Below, one piece after another: positions 62,005 to 64,000 of a DNA stretch of 64,000 nt. The notes below the pieces were generated by a model. That model did no database searches, was not told the origin of the DNA, and saw nothing but the letters and a program-made list of their open reading frames with translations. The stretch is from positions 62,001-126,000 of the forward strand of contig JAPYMA010000372.1 of assembly GCA_035041965.1 (NCBI GenBank), read 5' to 3'. The first letter of the stretch is position 1, and each line of letters opens with the position of its first letter. Position numbers and translations under genes: made by a program. This stretch comes from Anisakis pegreffii (lineage: Eukaryota; Nematoda; Chromadorea; Rhabditida; Anisakidae).

Positions 62005-63513
62005 CTGACAAATAACTTGCGATTTGTTGCGATCTGTTCGAGAATGAACGACACGAAAATTCGAATCAGTCATTACCAAATTTATTCTGTTCATGAAGGT
62101 GAGTGTGATTCATGAAGCTCATGCAAGCAAGCAACGTTCATGATGCATTAGCGTTCGCGGTGAAGCGCAACGAATTCTCATCAGAGTGCAGTCAGTCGGT
62201 GTGCTCTAGCAGTAGTCATTTCAGTAAACAACACGCCAGCCCAGCTTGTTGATATCGTTAAGAAAGTGGAAAACATTTCGATACATTTATTTCGTTTTCG
62301 TAAACAAGCTTCACAGTGTGACAGCAATGCCCTATGACTGATCACATTCAATAGGTCACAATTCGCACCACTTCATTTTGCAGCCAATATTCACCAACTG
62401 TCTCTCGTTTCCAATGAATAATTTTGTCTCAATTAAACGATTTCGCATTCTATTACTCAACAATTGATGTTTGCATGAGTGAGCGCGATATCGTTGATAG
62501 TTTCCGTTCATGAGCAGCAAACTCACAAGTGAATTTGTAACTTATCAGATAGTAGTAATTAATAGTCAAACAGTTTTCTCAATTGTATCAATGGAATTAA
62601 TTGATAATTGCATCTTTTGCATCTGTCAATGGAATTAATTCAATTGCATTGACGAAGTGTACTGTCCTCGTAATCATTCGCTGATAGTCAACAACAACAA
62701 CAAAAATAGTTCCCCATCCCTCTCCGAAAAGCTTCGAACTCCTTCCGTAGACAACTCAACAACCCAAAGAGCATGCTTCCGGAATCTCTTAAGTTCCAAG
62801 TGGCCTAATCAGATTGTATTTGGCTCACTGTTTTTTTGCTGCTTTTTCTCCTTCCATTTCACCAGTAAAAGGAGTCATCGTCACCGGAAATTTCTGCTCT
62901 TATCAATGCTGTCTGTACTCGATGAATTGTTTGAATAAGATTTTCGGTTTGAATTAGCATAATTAAACAACCAACTTTCACCCTTATTATAGAATTCATA
63001 TAGAGACGACTGATCGTGAGCTTTCTTTGCATCAATGAGTGCGTTGCATTCGAATTCGTGTTTGAGTCTCATTTCGAGTCCAAGCATGATTACGGTAGAG
63101 ATTGAAAACAAACACAAATTAACAGTAAGCGTCGTGGTCCGAGAAGAGAATTTGCTTTGTGATGAACGCTGTCAGTGAGTGAATGAATGAACAGTTAGTG
63201 AGTTGATCGTTGTTTCGTTTATGGTAGTAAACTTCATTCATCTCAAACAACATATTTTCAATAACAAATGTGACTTTGATAGTAGAGATTGTTGTAATCA
63301 TTTTGTTAGTAACATTTCGATTAATCGCTCGCCATTCGAATGCTCTGCTCTGATTTGACGAGATTAGATGTGATTTTTGTTGTTTAACGTTAGTTACTGT
63401 TTTAAACATTCGATTATGAATATTTATTATGTTCATATCTATGTACACAGCTAGCTATATATGTGTTGTTTGTTAAATGGCTGGCACTGGATTGGTTGAT
63501 TGAAAATATTTAC

Positions 63514-63741
63514 CTTGACATATGCTTCTGTCGCTTTCGTCGTATGCGCTGGGCCACCAGGTTCCTCAAAATGAGTTTTGTGGCAGCAGAAAAACATGTT
63601 TGCCGTTTACGACCAGTTCGTGTTCAACTGCTGCTGCTGAATCGATGAACGTTTCAATTTCATCGAATGGACTTTTTCTTGTTTCAGGTTTTTCGCAAGT
63701 CGTCTCGAATCAATCTATGACCGCTTTGTTCAGCGTTACTT
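63514..63741 (-). CDS. hypothetical exon with suspected single-base break
   Basis: Minus-strand frame FETTCEKPETRKSPFDEIET, FIDSAAAVEHELVVNGKHVF, LLPQNSF, then TGA in a run of four T; one base on it resumes EEPGGPAHTTKATEAYVK and ends at a GTAAAT donor. Upstream, EVTLNKAVID in the same frame is separated from it by an in-frame TGA at 63712-63710, so the exon may begin after that stop. Composition is clearly protein-like; family not recognised. Confidence 0.42.
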
Positions 63742-64000
63742 CTAGGATCACAAAATAAAGTGCGTCAGCGTCATATTCACCCTTCCGTCCGTCCACTGAA
63801 CTTTAAAGGACCGCGGCAAAAATTTCTCGCTCCGTACGTTTTCATTCGTTCACTTCATTAAAATCATTTGTTCTTTTATTTCGTTGAAATACTCATTCAG
63901 CTCTTATAACCACTCATGTTCCTTTCGTCTGTTGATATCAATCAGGATCATTCCTGTCATTATTTCCTTCACTCGATTAGTCTGCCCAGTCAATAGTCTT
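63742..64000. other. window end, no gene seen
   Basis: No supported frame or repeat; it may hold upstream sequence of the minus-strand gene. Confidence 0.3.

Noticed and set aside
62657..62938. Plus-strand 93-codon frame
   Set aside because: Partly protein-like (SPSLSEKLRTPSVDNSTT) but the antisense frame is equally open and it lacks a clear donor; left undecided and not annotated.
63522..63758. Plus-strand 78-codon Ser-rich frame
   Set aside because: It is the antisense of a more protein-like minus-strand exon ending at a GTAAAT donor; Ser richness is what antisense of an acidic exon gives.

Overview
The window looks like nuclear DNA of a nematode: AT-rich, genes split by short to medium introns with TTTCAG-like acceptors, splice-type acceptors a few bases before start codons (candidate spliced-leader sites), and protein families typical of worms. 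The species is not identifiable from sequence alone.

Layout. 0-1.7 kb (+): a small secreted cysteine-rich protein. 2.3-3.7 kb (-): a four-helix membrane protein, convergent with the first gene. 4-28.7 kb: a gene-poor stretch with hairpins, a head-to-head pair of tRNA-derived SINE copies (16.3 kb) and short local repeats. 28.7-30.0 kb: a GC-rich non-autonomous DNA transposon with 17-bp terminal inverted repeats, filled partly by a higher-order 163-bp repeat. 30.7-39.2 kb (+): a 19-exon gene for a protein of about 1,410 residues with a probable N-terminal propeller, a helical middle, six RCC1 repeats with a polyglutamine insert, and a cysteine-rich tail; its closest relatives are probably GLO-4/Claret-type regulators of lysosome-related organelles. 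41.7-44.2 kb (-): a complete five-exon globin gene with an N-terminal myristoylation signal; its third intron carries a SINE copy and a hAT-like transposon end. 48.1-63.7 kb (-): scattered exons of one or more minus-strand genes that I do not recognise, mixed with a 360-bp tandem duplication at 51.1-51.8 kb.

Exon models were built by hand from open frames, GT-AG (one GC-AG) boundaries and phase. In several genes the protein reads smoothly only if one base is removed or added, often exactly at a stop codon. The globin gene shows no such break. Residual single-base assembly errors are the simplest reading, but decay or real frameshifting are not excluded. No rRNA, no confident functional tRNA and no CRISPR array was seen.
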